From: Warburgia ugandensis
Taxonomy: Eukaryota; Streptophyta; Magnoliopsida; Canellales; Canellaceae
NCBI GenBank assembly: GCA_035236585.1
Contig: CP141126.1
Coordinates: 9,623,001-9,687,000, forward strand
Length of the DNA stretch: 64,000 bases
Direction of reading: 5' to 3'
Shown here: positions 35,651 through 48,800 of the stretch, one piece after another
Layout of the letters: every line of letters begins with the position of its first letter
How positions within the stretch are numbered: the stretch's first letter is position 1
Notes under the pieces: model-generated
The model's database searches: none
Told to the model about the DNA's origin: nothing
Seen by the model: only the letters and a program-made list of their open reading frames with translations
Made by a program: the position numbers and the translations under genes

Positions 35651-38600
35651 ATGGATAGCAAGAAGCCTTATCTGGTTGCCATTCTTATTCAAACCATATA
35701 TGCCGGGTATTATTTGCTCTCAAAAGTTGCACTTGATAGTGGTATGAGCAACTTCATTTTCGTTTTCTACAGACAAGCGTTTGCAACTCTCTTCTTGGTG
35801 CCTATCGCCATTATAGTCAATAGGTAAACTGAACAGCAACTTCTTTCTTTCAGTTTCAGTGGGTCTCTTCGGAAAGATCCATGATAAGAATTTCCTGATT
35901 TTACATCCTAACAGACTCTTGATGCTTGATGATTATCTAGAAAAGGAGCTCCACACCTATCATTTACTGTCTTCATGAAGATGTTCTTGCTTGCATTATT
36001 CGGGTACTTTATACACAAATTCTACTGCAAATTTCCTAAATAGCACTGATTTTGGAGGAAATATTGAGAATTCAATTATGGTTTATGTTGCAAATTTTAG
36101 GGTTACTGGTAGCTTAAATGTATATGCTGTTGGGCTTCGTTACACTACATCAACGTTGGCTGCTTCAACTACAAATACCCTTCCTGCCATCACCTTCTTC
36201 TTGGCTGTTCTGTTGAGGTAGTAACTACATATTGCTTTTGTTAAAATTTCATTTCTTTTACGTTAAGGTCGAGTGTTGGAGATCATCATAGATTCTCTAA
36301 AAGATGATTAATAAGTTGGCCTTGGCAATGAAAATCGGTCTATGGTTTCAAACAGAAGTAAACATTTACATATTGGTCCTTCATATTTATGTACATGATT
36401 GTGTGTCACTCAAAGAGAGATTTTCTACGTTGATGACTGGTGAAAATCTTTATATCAGGATGGAAGTTGTGAACATGAGCAGCCTGTCAGGGAATGCAAA
36501 GATAGCAGGAATAGTAGTATGCTTGCTGGGTGCTGTGACTATTGCCTTCTACAAGGGCCCTCATTTAAAATCAGTGAACCATCATCACCTATTTTCACAT
36601 GGAGGCAGCAATACCGATCAAGCCCATGCCAGTTCCAGTACCACGTGGATAATAGGATCCTTTCTCTTGCTCACTTCCACCACATCGTGGTGTTTTTGGC
36701 TAGTGTTTCAGGTAATTAAGCTCTCTCTCATGTATAATCATCCCTTTGAAAAAGTCAGGCTGAAACCTGACATGCTTTTTCTAAGAATTAGAGGAGAATA
36801 CGAGAAAACCATAAATATGCCTGAATGGTTAACACGCGCACAAGTACAGGTAAATAGATGATGATGTGTATGGTATTGGCTGGTAAATGTGGAAGTAGAC
36901 GTTGCTGATTGGAATTGGCCACATTCCGATGATCTGACCTATTTATCTACTTGCTCTAACTTTGAATATCTTGTAACCCAAAAATTACAATGACTGGACG
37001 ATTCCAGCATTCAAGAGCTGTGATTTTGGCAGTTAAACGTAGACCAATTTTTGTGCGGAGTTGTAACCGTCAAAGTCCTGCGATCAAAAGTAGAGTTTTC
37101 AGTCTCTAGAATTCTTATCTGCACACTTTTGGACTACCGGTATCCAAGTAATGAGTAATTAATTAGAATACTCGAGCGTTAGGGAGCGAAGTCAGGGTAA
37201 CAGCTGGGCACTCCACTTTTTCATACTGGGCCCCGCCTGTGCTCGTTCCGGGCCCTTCATCTGATTTCTATGAAATTGGTATTGCATACACCAAAATCTG
37301 AAAATAATGATTGTTTGCTCGTAAGATCTACATGGTTTGAAACTTTGTATAAGCAAGGGTCCACATTCAATGACCATGTAACGTCTCTCTGAATGCTAGA
37401 ATAGTCCAATTGAGGTGATTATTGGGCCATGAGATACCCAATAGAAACAAGATGAACGGCCGGATCAAACTCATGTGGGGCACATCAAGTCGCCAACTAA
37501 ATGAGGTGTAAAACATCATTTATTTCAGTACGTGCTGTTGTTCTATGAACGTGCTTTCCTGGTTAATTTGCGTCAGGATCTTCCTGTTCCCAAGTGCAAG
37601 AGAGTGAACTCTACAGCCGGCTGGAACTCCAAAGCATTCATCTTTGGGTCTTAACTTAGTTCGGCGACTTCCCTGGAGTCACATCAATTTCGTGATCCAT
37701 AAATCCAGTTTACACCTGAAAACATAGTCTGGTGCTCTTGTTGCGTGTCTAATCAATTTCGCGTTCCTAGATCACACACACACACACACACACACTCTCT
37801 CTCTCTCCCTCAACGGCTAGAGAACTACTTTGCAAGTGGGACCTTCTCTGCAAGAAGAGACAATAAAATTGGGCCCCGATGCAAAATCAGGCAATGCTTG
37901 TACTTGCAAGTGAGGACATGCAGCTGCAGGTAAAAGGTGTAGCGAATTCACTTGCATATTAGGGTCGTCATCCATATCTCTTCACATGCGGAACCCACGA
38001 TGAAAAGTCATCTTTAGCTATATATTTTCCTTTGTTTGTGGACTGCCTCTCTTGTACTTCCTTTTCTTTATTTTAAACCCTTCTGATTTACCTGCTATGG
38101 CTTGTAAGATTGTGTTACTGGGTAAGTGTAACAATTATTACCCTCTTTTTGTGAATATAACATCTGGGTAGTCCAGCCAGAGTTTAGTCTGACTTGATTG
38201 GAGTTTGACCCATTTTTGCTTTATCTCGTTAAACAATTATTACCCTCTTTAGTAGAGGAAGAGTTTACAAGTTCACGTATAAATTCCACCTAACTCTTTG
38301 CTGTGGACTACTTCCAAGCCTAGTTGAATTTTGGTCAAGTTTTAGCTATGAAGACCATTTTTAGTATAAAATGAAGTAGAAATTTAACTCAACCAAAAAA
38401 AGAGGAGGTCCGGTTTGTTTTTGGGTGGAGTTCTTTCTAGTTTAAACAATAGGTAGCAATTTATGTCTGTCCATTTTACAACTAAAAACAAGATGTTGCA
38501 GTGATCTAATGAATGAGATTTTAGGTACATGAACTACATAGCCCCATGACTGATGTTGTGTTTGGTCTTCATCTTTCACAGCATGGGTCAATTTGGAGAA

Positions 38601-38654
38601 ACAGCATTTGGTATTATATAGCCATGTCAGGGTCTTGAGAATTGAGAAAATAGT

Positions 38655-38748
<94 letters not shown>

Positions 38749-39142
38749 TATATCACAATTGTATCATAAGCATGCCTAAAATTAAAAATTAGACCCTTTT
38801 TTAAATGTTTTTTTAAAGATCCAAGAAGTTCATCTTATTCGTCTAATTTCAGATAGCTTAGAGACTAAATATCATGCCAATTGGATGCCTCTTAGTCCTC
38901 CAATTTTGTAGCTTTTATACCACCAAAATAGATGGTATAGCACAACAAACCTCCAAAGTACAAAATACCATTTTTATTTACTTCAAAAGCTCCAAAAATA
39001 GAACATTTATACACATCCAACTGACATGAAATTTGGCACCTAGGCCATTTGAGGTGGAGCAAATCAAATGAACATCTTCAATCATTGAAAAAACCATGAA
39101 AAAGTGAGCCCTCTTTTTAATTTTACAAACAACTTAATTACT

Positions 39143-39213
<71 letters not shown>

Positions 39214-42200
39214 GTTGTTTCTGTTTGTGTTTATGTGAAACTACATATCTTTGCAAGTAGATTTACTAATAAGTTATATTACTTGGCTGAATTGCTTATT
39301 ACTACCTTATAGAATATATTAGGTTAAAATAAGGGCCAAACCTATATGTAATCTGTTAGCAATTTGCCAAATAAGATACAAGTGTAAATATAAATTGAAA
39401 GAAAGCCTTGCCCATCATAATATTTTATTATATAACTCTCTCTAACTCTAGCCAAAATTATCTAGACATCTAGTAAAATCATTGTTATATATCTTGCTAA
39501 ATCAAGCAAAAACAAGATTTTGAGCTCAAACTCTTGCTAGATCTTGTAACCTCTAGTCAATTTAAGATCTACCAAGCTCGCTGCTTGATTCATAATAACC
39601 ATCTACAATTTGTATTATTTTGACATGGATTGTAGCAAGGCATATTCTCATATTTTTTTCCTTCTTCTTGAAATACTTTTATGTGACCAACATTTATAAA
39701 AAGTTTGAAAATATTTTAATTTAGAAATTTACTGAAGTATTAGAGCAGCCCAAATTGGAGCGAACATGTTGTGTTAATTTTGGGGGAATAGCAATTTATC
39801 AAGACTCAATTATATTATGCGTTTGTTTGTTGACAGGGTCGAGTCTTGAAATCCTATCCCTCAAAGTTTCTCTTCACCACCATGCAGTGCCTTCTCAGCA
39901 CCATCCAATCCTTCTTCGTGGCCCTCGCCTTTGAGCCCAAGCTTGCGAGATGGAAGTTGAGTTTGGATGTTGGACTTCTCGCGGTGGCATATTGTGTAAG
40001 AAGCCTAAACCCATTCTAGCATTATCCTAAGAACCTAATTTGTTATTCCAACCCTTTTTATCTTAACCATAACAAGGGAATAATATAACTTTCTAATGAA
40101 TGAAAGTTGCAAATCAGTTCCTGAGGCTTCCAGTAACTTAATATTGACTAGTCGGTATATAGCACGCGTACACGCAGTTCATCCGGTTGCGATTGGATGG
40201 AAGGTTACAGATGTAGCTATCATGATCTGCCAGTGAGTTTCCCTCGGAGCTACCATTTGATCATAATCAGGTGGAGAATTAGGACCCAATTGACAAGGTT
40301 TTATAATCAAGTTTAGTGGATCATACAGGATTGTATCAAATATGTAGTCTAGCTTTACCCCCTAAAGTGGAGTATGTACGCTCCGCCACTCGTGCCCTTT
40401 GAGATATACATGCAACATAAATGTCTTGCCACGAGTAGAAATGATTTAGTTGGCACGAATCATTGAGCATAATGAGGCATTGCCACTTTTACATAGTCGG
40501 CCCGACCTATTAACAATTTGAAGCATCTGTACCCTGGGATGCAGAAATCCAACTTCGGAGCTGACAAAAGAAAGAAAAAGAAGAAGAAACTTAGCAGTTA
40601 ACAGTCTTATTAACAGATGACAGGATTTTGTGGCCATCAATGTGAACGGTTGTGGCTTCGAATCTACTCACCATTCCAAAAGAAAAGTGAATGGCAGTAT
40701 TAATCTCGACTCCAGGATAGTCTAGCTGACATGATATTTGCCCATAGATGGTTGGTTCGATCATATGTTGAACCCAATATCGACAAGCCTCCTTGTATGA
40801 CAAAGAGGTCGCTAGAGCATATTCCCCGTGTAGTGAGCCACTTTCCATTCTTTTACTGCTTTCTCGAGGATGGCAGTAACGCGCAATACTTGCTTTTTGT
40901 GCTTTAACGCAAAGCCTCAGCACGGTAATTACGGAAAAAGACAAGTAGGTAACGTGGGAAAAGTAAAGGGTAATTGCTATATAACTTCTACCCAAAGGGA
41001 CAAATCGGCGAGTCTGTGTTTACGTTGCATCGAGATTGATTCTATATATTTAAAATATATTGGTCTACTGGAATACAACTCGATTAATAATCTTGTTAAG
41101 AATTCGTTACTCAAATACAATTCTTATAATAATATAGGATTGTTTATTAAAAGTTGTCTTATATTTTAATATAGAACACGATAAGACTCGACTCTAACTC
41201 ACTAAATTCATGCCAAGTTCAAATAATATTATTGTATTATATTGTATTTTGCCTCTCCTGCCTTAACCTGCAATTTGTTCTCTGTTTTCTGCCTTCTTTC
41301 CTCCTTTTCTTACGTTGTATATTGCTTGTTATGTTTGTTGTTTCCCATGTCTCAAAAACTAAGTTCAGCTCCACATTCTTTTGAAGTATCATCTCATAGA
41401 TACTGCTTTATTGTTAGCCAGTACTTAAACATTCCTACAATAGGCAGTCACACCTATGTCTCTTTATTTGATTAGAAAAGAAAAGCAGTAGGCAGTCAAA
41501 AGTCTTCACCATAAGGTTGGGGCACGCGTAAGGCAATGTAGGTGGGGCCCTAACTCAAGAATCAGAATGACTGTATATGGGTCACACGAGATCCGGTTAA
41601 CTAGGTCATTGTTATGTTTCAATCTGGCTAGGAGTTAGGGGTTGGACGCACAGAGCTCATAGTGTGTTCTGGAGTATACCTAGTGGAATATTTGATGCAC
41701 GCTAAGGGCCTGTTTGGCTAGAAAACTTTTATGCATTCAAATTGAATTCTGACAGCCTTTTTTATCTACAAAACATGCAGTCTGTGGAGGATCGTGTTCG
41801 TGAAATTTGCATTTTCTGTTTCTATCAGTAATGTCCGCTTATGGTTGAAGTAATCTAATGGTTCGTGGCAGGGAGTCATCGTTACAGGCTTGACATTCTA
41901 TCTACAGGCATGGTGCATCGAGAAGAGGGGCCCGGTTTTCTCAGCCATGTTTACCCCATTGGCCCTGGTCATTACCTTGGTTTGTTCCGCGTTTCTCTTA
42001 GGCGAAACAATTGATTTGGGAAGGCAAGTACAATGTTCTTGAATTTAAACTGCCCAATTAGATCTTGCAACTCGAATTAGTATAACGGCGTCAAATTAAC
42101 AAGCACCTATTGATGTAACAATTGCAGTCTCCTAGGTGGAATTTTGATGGTTGGGGGTCTCTACAGTGTCTTGTGGGGAAAGAGCAGGGAACTGAAAGAG

Positions 42201-42254
42201 AAACCAGCAGACGAAGGCAATGATGAGATCATAGAGGTGAAGGCAACGCCATGA
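35651..42254 (+). CDS. WAT1-related (nodulin MtN21/UMAMIT-type) EamA transporter, At5g64700-like, 7 exons, complete
   Basis: A member of the plant DMT/EamA transporter family, which moves amino acids, auxin or other small solutes across the plasma membrane or tonoplast; the substrate of this one is unknown. Exons: 35651-35823, 35941-36003, 36101-36217, 36459-36711, 39837-39995, 41872-42023, 42128-42254. They sum to 1044 bp, 347 residues plus stop with no internal stop, normal for the family. It opens MDSKKPYLVAILIQTIYAG and ends EVKATP. About ten hydrophobic segments form two EamA repeats (roughly residues 8-140 and 185-320); YLQAWCIEKRGPVFSAMF and the final VLWGKSRE are family hallmarks. All splice sites are GT-AG except intron 6, which is GC-AG. 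Intron 4 (3.1 kb) and intron 5 (1.9 kb) are expanded, and intron 4 carries microsatellites. Likeness to At5g64700 is from memory of the family. Confidence 0.95.
37772..37807. repeat. Compound CA/CT microsatellite in intron 4
   Basis: CA run 37772-37795 followed by CT to 37807. Confidence 0.97.
38657..38746. repeat. Compound CT/CA microsatellite in intron 4
   Basis: CT run 38657-38710 passing directly into a CA run 38711-38746. It creates an artefactual Cys-Val/Arg-Glu ORF on the minus strand. Confidence 0.98.
39144..39209. repeat. CT microsatellite in intron 4
   Basis: Uninterrupted CT run of about 33 units. Confidence 0.98.
40591..40995 (-). other. Unrecognised 134-residue antisense ORF within intron 5 of the first transporter gene
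   Basis: The frame has a fairly ordinary protein-like composition (SLSYKEACRYWVQHMIEPTI, then CQLDYPGVEINTAIHF) but no family that I recognise, no promoter elements and no obvious splice partners. It might be a transposon or gene-fragment relic carried in the intron, or chance. Confidence 0.25.
42024..42127 (+). other. Non-canonical GC-AG intron (intron 6 of the first transporter gene)
   Basis: The exon 6/intron junction reads GGAAG|GCAAGT and the acceptor ATTGCAG|TCTCC. The protein frame (LGETIDLG-S-LLGGILMVGG) and the phase-2 position conserved in the second gene both require this exact junction. GC-AG introns are a known minor class of U2 introns, whose donors usually match U1 snRNA well elsewhere (AG|GCAAGT), as here. 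Confidence 0.9.
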
Positions 42255-45200
42255 AAGCCTCCCACTTCGAGTTTTCGCCAAAGACCATCTTTATCCGTCA
42301 ACTACATGTAATAATATAATATTTTCTTTTTCCTTCTTGTTATCTTGTGGCAAAGATGCCTCGTGTTCTCAGCTCTTGACGATCTTACCGATAGTAAAAC
42401 AATATTAATCTCTTTAAACTATACAATTAATTTCTTACAGCGGGTTTTGACCAATGGTTCTTTTAAAAGCCCTGTTTTTTTTTTTTTTCTCTCTCTCCTT
42501 TTTCAGATGAGACCTATTTTTGGATAGGAGTACGAAATAAAAGGCGGTCTTGTTACAAAATGCCCCAGGCATGAATGAGTTCGCATGGGGATGAACCGAT
42601 CCATTTGTCTGATTGCTCAACGATGGAACAGCCAGTCTTAGAATCGTTTATTGGCTCTAAAACTTAATTAGTAAAAAAAAAAAAAAACACATAAAAGAAA
42701 TCAAATCCATGAGCCTTTGGGGGTAGTCCGTACACAACCATGTAGCACGGTAGTCACCGACATATGTAGATAGGTCAATGCCATGATTGACTAAACTCTC
42801 AGCATTCTTCTGCCAGGATGAAAATGCAAAGGCAGAGAAATCCAAGTCCGACTACCCTGTTTATATAAAGATCCCAAAGCTTGAGAAATTATGAGCTAGA
42901 TATGAATAAGACAATACGCAGCTTTGGACTATCGGATGGCCTTCAAACTTGATTGGGACTCGTCCATAGCTGGCGAACCACATTGAGGGTTCTGATCAGT
43001 GACAAGAGTGGATCCGGTTGAGTCTTATAATTGCCAATGAGGTTAAATATTGGTGGATGATTCATCACTGAACAAGTATGCCCACTTGGATTTCAATGTT
43101 CCGTGTTCTTACCCATTTACCTTGATTTAGCAGTCTTGCAGCAACTGTCCTGAAGACTACGCGTTTACTCCTGCATTCATGGATCGTAATAAGAAACGCG
43201 GAAATGGTTGTGACAAGCCTGTCCTCTTACGGGTGTAAATGGTGGGATTCGGACCAGATACACCTTTTGTTATAGTCACGATCTGCTAGGATCCTTGTCG
43301 GATTGGATTCTAGTCGAAGAATTTCCTGGATCTTGCCTTTAACGTTTGGTTCCAATTCCAGTCCTATTCTGACTGCCCTTTGGGAGAGTATAAGATCCAA
43401 GCCGATAATAGAAATTAGTTGTCCATAAAGAAAATTAAGATTATATATGTAATTCATATTAGTAGTTCTTTGACATTTTGGTTATTTAATATATGCATAA
43501 ATATTATATTACCACCGACAAATCAAACTAGAACCTACAAGTCATACATAGTTATCACCACCAATGAAAAGTTCAAACTCAATTAATGACATATTTAGAT
43601 TGTCAATCTTAACACGAATGAAAAGAACTAGTCATATAAAACCTATAACTCATGCATACTAACCACCAATGTAAAGCTTAAAAGCGTGTGTGAAGCAGGC
43701 TTATCAATTGCTTGCTTAGATGAAGGCTTTAGAATAAGAGAAAAATAAGTGGAAATTAGTTATACACATGGAATTGATATTCACATGAACAAAATTGCTT
43801 GTGGCAAGAACGACTAAGGGCAAATTTTAAAAGAAGAAAAGATGACGTGGATGACCTGTATCAATACATGGGTGGCTTTTATGTTTCATTAAGTGACAAG
43901 AATACTCTCTTCTTCGATTAACCCACTAACTAATATAAAAGCTAATTTGTATGTGAATAAGAAATCCTATCCAAACTAATCTTGGGACCCACTAGCTATA
44001 TTCCATCGTTGGATGATCTGAATTAGTCATCTTGTTCTTCCTGCTACATTTAGGCTACTTGCCTAAAATAATATTTTTTAATAGATAATCCGATGATCAT
44101 TACTTAAGAACTCAAAATGACATAGCTAAAATTATCTAATTTGTCATAAATTAGGGTGCCTAGCCATTTTAGAGGAGATAAAAAAAGATGGATAGATTAG
44201 ATCACTTGATGGTGGATCTAGCATATTGTGAGTCAAGTACCTAGAAGGAATGTCTTTCATCTCCCATTTACAGGAGCTTTAGAAGTGGAAGAAAGTTGTT
44301 TATTGGCTAGACAGCTAATATCGTAACCATTCATCTAGGCTAAGCATTTTAATGATCAAAATAACATGGAGACAATAAAGTATTCATGTCTTTCCAATTG
44401 CTGAAAAGAAAAGGAGAAATCTATTTTGAAAATTGAATACTTAAGCAAGTGTAATTTTATCATTTCAACCCATTTTCCTTTTACCCATTTGCCCTTTCTA
44501 TATATATATAAAGGAGTAGCACGTGTAAGGCTAGGGAAAAGTGGAACCATTTTAACGTTAACCTTAATTGTTATATTAGAAGTCCTTTTTCTTTGTTTGC
44601 TTTCGTACTAGCCCAAAAAGTATGAGGGGGGCACCCTTTATCTCTCCCCTATAAAACCTTCCATCTGTCTCTTGCTCCTATATTGGTAAGTGAACTCGGT
44701 GATAGCTATTGAGTGAACTAGTACCAACTAGAAGATGACTCGGTGATGACAAGTATAGAAAGTAAACACAGTGATAACTGCGAGTAGACTGTGTGACTAC
44801 GAGTAAGGTTGACTCTAGAATAATAGTAAGATGACTTGAGAATAGTAGTAAGATGACTCAGTGAATAGTAGTGAGATAGATTAATACATAGTAGTGAGAT
44901 AACTTAGTAAGAAGTGTGCATGATTCCAAGTAGACTCAGTTACCATTATGAGCAGACCTTGTGACCTCATTCCAAGAGGACATGATTGCTTTGAATGATA
45001 TTTATGAGCAGTTAATGAGGGTGGTTGATGATGGCAGGTACAAGAAGCACTGATAGGCTTCTAGGTGGCAGGTTTCTAGGCGACAAGCTTCTAACTGCTT
45101 ATAGTACACTCCATGACTGATTAACATTTACATTTAGTAGGGAGTGTTAAATAGGGGAAAGCAGCAATCCTTCCAGGAGAAGTCATAGATACTCACAAAC

Positions 45201-45395
45201 TATTGATGGAGCCATTGAAAGGCTTAGACAATTATTGGAGGAGGTGATGACTTAAAGACATACTTGTAATTTGGAGTAGTTGAATCAAGTTAAAAGGATT
45301 TAATGCATCCTCCTCCCATAGGCATGGAGGGGAGAGTGCTAGAGTTGACCTGCATATAGTTCATATCAATGTGAATGAGAATCTTATGTATGTAA
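42255..45395. other. Intergenic stretch between the two convergent transporter genes
   Basis: No coding feature supported. At about 44690-44950 there is an imperfect series of GATGACTCAGTGA- and ATAGTAGTGAGAT-like words, a diverged tandem repeat. Confidence 0.45.
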
Positions 45396-45622
45396 TGTTA
45401 GGATTTGGATGTGTGAGTGGGTAGGAGTTTGTACCTAAAGAAATAGACGAGGGTTAGAGAAGGCTCTCAGCTTTCTCCTCTTCCTCTTCCTCTTCCTCTT
45501 CGGCCTTTATATTTGATAAGATGATGGTGAAATATTCTCTCCCATGGACATACACATTGAGTTTGGCTGAACTACATAAATCTCCCTATCTCCTATTATG
45601 TATAACTGAAACGATCCTAACA
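45396..45622 (+). mobile_element. Possible short solo LTR (227 bp) with TGTTAGGAT..ATCCTAACA ends
   Basis: The block opens TGTTAGGATT and closes GATCCTAACA, a 9-bp perfect terminal inverted repeat with TG..CA ends typical of copia LTRs. It holds a TATA-like TTTATATTTG at about 45506 after a CTCTTCCTCTTCC tract. Flanking bases (TGTAA on the left, TAATT on the right) give no clean 5-bp duplication, and neither primer site nor polypurine tract is adjacent. Confidence 0.45.
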
Positions 45623-45847
45623 TAATTTGGGAATGTATTTAATTTACAGTAACAAGTCTTGAATTATAACAAATTTTCTTTAACCTAAACAAAAAAAAGT
45701 GAAAAGAAATTCCACTAACAACTAAACAGCTCGGATTCTTCCCGCGCCCATTCCCTTCCCCGTAAAAAAGCACCTCCAAGTCAGAACTTAGAACACTGTA
45801 GCATGACAGAGACTTTCAACGTTCTACTTCAAGTGCTGATACTACAA

Positions 45848-48800
45848 CTATCTCCCTGGATTTGGATTCTGAGCTCCTCGTGTTATCGTTTGTTTTGCTA
45901 GCTGGTGTGCCCTGATAGAGTTTTCAGGAGTCTTCACTGGTAAGCGGGCAGATACTAAAAGTTCCTCCTTGGATTTGGATTCTGAGGTCCTTGCCCTGCT
46001 GTTATCCTCTGTATCGCTAACAGGTGCTTCCGAGGCAATGATAGAGTTTTCATGGGTATTCACATCTAAGTGCACGGAGTCGCGTACTTCCTTCGCTTTC
46101 CCCCACAGCACCACGTATAGTCCAGCAATTATCAAAGCTGCTCCGATTACGCTGCCAGTGGAAAGAAAGAATTTATATAAACAAAGCATCCGGGACAATT
46201 TATAATATGTGAAACAAAGAAACATTTTCAAAGGATAGACTGTGAAAAACCATTGGCTTCATACAAGCAAATACAGGCCTACAATCCAAATACTCAATCT
46301 TAGGTCAATCAGAACATATGCTGACGACACCATTGCTTTGCGAGCCCCTTGAAACAACGACTGTGGCCTTGGTTCGTGTTAGACTGATACTAGTAAGGGG
46401 AACAAATTTTTTTTTTTTTCGAAGTGATTGTTCGTGAGTAGGGACACTTATGGTGTTTGACTTAATATCATAATTATTTGGGAAAACCATTTAGACTTAT
46501 GGTTGACCGTAGTAACTACGCAAATATGACTTTTTACACATGACATGATGGCTTGGCTTAGAGTCTCTGGTGTTTTCTGATTCATCTTGTTTTCCCGTTT
46601 TCTTTCGGCGGATGACTCAAAGTCCCTGAACCTCATCGTGCAGACATCATTAGTTCTCCCCTGTTACCTTCAGGGTAATAATTGCTATGCGAAATAAAAG
46701 GTTACACAAAGAAGTTTGGCTATTTGAGAGCACTAAACCATGCGTCCCTCTTACGTAACTGCAGCCGTCAGTATTTTAATGGTTTGCTAGTCAATTCACT
46801 GTGACCCTTGTAGCTGAAACTATTTGTTAATGGTCCACACTATCTTCATTCTTCGTTAGTTGTTAGCAAAGTTAAACAAATCACAACTTACACCGTCAAT
46901 AGGTTTTGTTGGCTTTAAGTATTACAATTTAGAAGAGCGCTGGAAATCTCCCACACAAACAGGCACGCGCAGACATACCCTCCACGCTAGCTCAAGCACG
47001 TACATTAGACAAATCTGATCATGCACATTCGGTCATCCACTAGCGAGACATTTAGGTGACTAAATTATGTCTCAGAAAGAGCATACTCTTCTGCATGTAT
47101 ATGTTTGTTGAAGAAATTGAAAACTACTTGTGGCCCAAGACTATACTTCGTAAGGGAGATACTCTTGTACCATGTATGACAGACACTATCCATCCAAGCA
47201 AGAAAAATACTGTATCATAATTGTGCATGTAAACAATGGTATTTCTAGAATAAAAAGACAGGATTTACGAACCTTCCAAGATGCAGCTTTTCACTGAGGA
47301 CAAGGGACCCAGCGAGGGCCACCATCACAAGCAGCAACGGGCTAAAGACGGAGACGAACAATGGGCCCTTCCTCCGTATGCACCAGGATATGAGTGTCAC
47401 TATGAAACCAGACGCCAGTCCTCCCTGCAAAACCAAAAGGGTTTCCCAATTGAAGAATTAAATGGCCGATATAGTCTTATTCGTGGCAGCTGAAGAAAAA
47501 ATAAAATTGCTGTTTTCCGGATGTTTTCAGATTTCAAGGAATATGGAGATATATTGCGCAAGGATATCTATTAGATACTCTGCATCTTTTATAAGTCAAG
47601 CACATTTTTCAATTCAAATTAGTGAGACTTCAAGACCTTGTACATGAATGCTTCATGTCATGGCTGGGATCCTTCAGTTCTTCAATGATCCCAACCAGAC
47701 AATCAATAGCATGTAAACAAGGATCCAGAATTCCTATTTCACATGCCCCACGCGATCAATAGCATGTCAATAAGGATGTCTGACAGAATACTCATGTCAA
47801 CATGTCTCTTGACGATAACCCTCCAAAGGAGGATCGCTCAGATCACATGCCGAACATCCCGTATGCTTTGAACTCGTGACCTCAAAGTCACACCAAAATA
47901 ACTCTACTAAAATTCCCTTTCATATGTTGTTAGGAATACCTAACATAATTGGCCTATAAGACCGGTTTGGAATTCTAGACAAGTATGTATATCCCAGTAT
48001 TATAGAAACCAAAGTCCCAGATGAATTTCCATTAAAACGCGGTACGTCCCACGTATTAAAATGGCAAACGTGGACGGCACCACTTATTTCCATCAGGAAA
48101 AAAGTACCGAATATGCAACGGTGAGGAGTCTAACATTCCATCCAAGCTTCCACTGGGCCCAATCTCTGTCCATGCAAAGCGCAAAAATCGTGGCCTGTAC
48201 TGAACCCATCAGACACATCAAAGCTGCGCTCGAGTAATCGGCCGGATACCTCTCGTTTATCTTAGTCTGCGGAGAATCAGAAAGTGAGAACGGTTAGTCA
48301 CTATAGTCCAGGTTAAACGCGACGATCTCGTGGTAAAATCACCTGAATAATCAACCAGGTTGCATAAGAGAAATTGCTGATTATAGCCAGTAACGAACCC
48401 ATGACTCGATTACCGGACCCATGTCGCCCGTTTATCTGGTGCTGGTAGTGGCCCACTAGGTTGATGTGCGTCGACCATGGCTTTATCTCCACGCCCTTAT
48501 AAAATGTTAGCAGCATCGCACCACTGATTCCGATTACCGTTCCCAATATCTTTGCTTGACCTGCCAGGGTTCGAATTCCCAACCTCTCCAGCCTAATATA
48601 AAACATACACCACAAATGTTTGAACAGGGCGCTCAAACGAATCACCGTAATCTTGCCAAAGTCGGCATTGCTTTTGCTTTTGTTTTTGGTTTGGGAGAGA
48701 AATCAGATAAGATACTGAAGATTATGGTGTGCAAATTGATATTCACACACACCCTGCAAGTTCTAATCTTACCCACAGATAACAGCCATGATAAACGTAA

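Noticed and set aside
36304..36861. 185-residue ORF containing transporter exon 4
   Set aside because: It is exon 4 plus readthrough into introns 3 and 4; the spliced model explains the conserved part.
38442..38747. ORF with Cys-Val and Arg-Glu repeats
   Set aside because: Translation of the compound CT/CA microsatellite; likewise the Ser-Leu ORFs at about 54.34-54.57 kb and the Arg-Glu ORF at 21.5-21.7 kb.
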